Source: Citrobacter sp. On2M (GTDB lineage Bacteria > Pseudomonadota > Gammaproteobacteria > Enterobacterales > Enterobacteriaceae). From it: a DNA stretch of 64,000 nt. The position numbers were made by a program, and so were the translations under genes. Each line of letters starts with the position of its first letter. Position 1 is the stretch's first letter. Where the stretch lies: positions 744,001 through 808,000 of the forward strand of contig NZ_WPCV01000005.1 of assembly GCF_018035235.1 (NCBI RefSeq), written 5' to 3'. The notes under the pieces are model-generated. The model made no database searches and was not told the DNA's origin. It saw only the letters and a program-made list of their open reading frames with translations. Below are positions 62,641 to 64,000 of the stretch, in pieces.

Positions 62641-64000
<1,360 letters not shown>

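Overview
The window is a core-chromosome segment of an enterobacterium from the Escherichia / Salmonella / Citrobacter group. Nearly every protein is recognisable as a close match to a known E. coli K-12 protein, and gene order is that of the dacB-to-mreB region. codBA lies between gltD and the nan operon, where from memory Salmonella-type genomes carry it; K-12 has gltF and fimbrial genes there and codBA elsewhere. Citrobacter is my best guess, from the close but non-identical proteins and this layout, but the sequence alone does not settle the genus. I see no prophage, insertion sequence, CRISPR array, tRNA or rRNA gene. Repeats are REP/BIME palindromes and one ERIC element.

Layout. 1-4959: the end of dacB, then obgE, yhbE, rpmA and rplU on the minus strand, with ispB and sfsB on the plus strand. 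5016-9864 (minus): murA and ibaG, then the phospholipid-trafficking operon mlaFEDCB. 10079-18004 (plus): yrbG, then kdsD-kdsC-lptC-lptA-lptB (Kdo synthesis and LPS export), rpoN, hpf and the nitrogen-PTS genes ptsN-rapZ-npr. 18084-23043: mtgA, elbB, arcB and yhcC on the minus strand, with the sRNA gene arcZ on the plus strand between elbB and arcB. 23637-29619: gltB and gltD (glutamate synthase), preceded by a short upstream ORF. 29972-32492: codB-codA. 32545-37534 (minus): the sialic-acid locus nanR / nanA-nanT-(nanE remnant)-nanK-nanQ. 37894-39261: dcuD. 39318-42963 (minus): sspB-sspA, rpsI-rplM, zapE. 43156-46247 (plus): zapG, degQ, degS. 46304-53481: mdh, argR, yhcN, yhcO, aaeXAB and aaeR. 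53568-63684 (minus): tldD, yhdP, rng, yhdE, mreD, mreC, mreB.

The genes are mainly for envelope building and maintenance (murA, mla, kds/lpt, mtgA, yhdP, mreBCD, degQ/degS), translation (L21, L27, L13, S9, Hpf, RNase G), nitrogen and redox control (rpoN, ptsN/npr, gltBD, arcB/arcZ) and nutrient uptake (cod, nan, dcuD).

The most unusual point is in the nan operon. nanE, which encodes ManNAc-6-phosphate 2-epimerase, is reduced to a 20-codon in-frame scar that keeps the family's first and last residues, its ribosome-binding site and its ATGA overlap with nanK. As written, the pathway lacks its epimerase step while kinase, lyase, transporter and anomerase remain intact. Other points worth a second look are a 29-codon upstream ORF one base before gltB, an ERIC element next to the nan promoter, and a codBA promoter that keeps both the PurR box and the T-tract start associated with UTP-sensitive control in E. 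coli.
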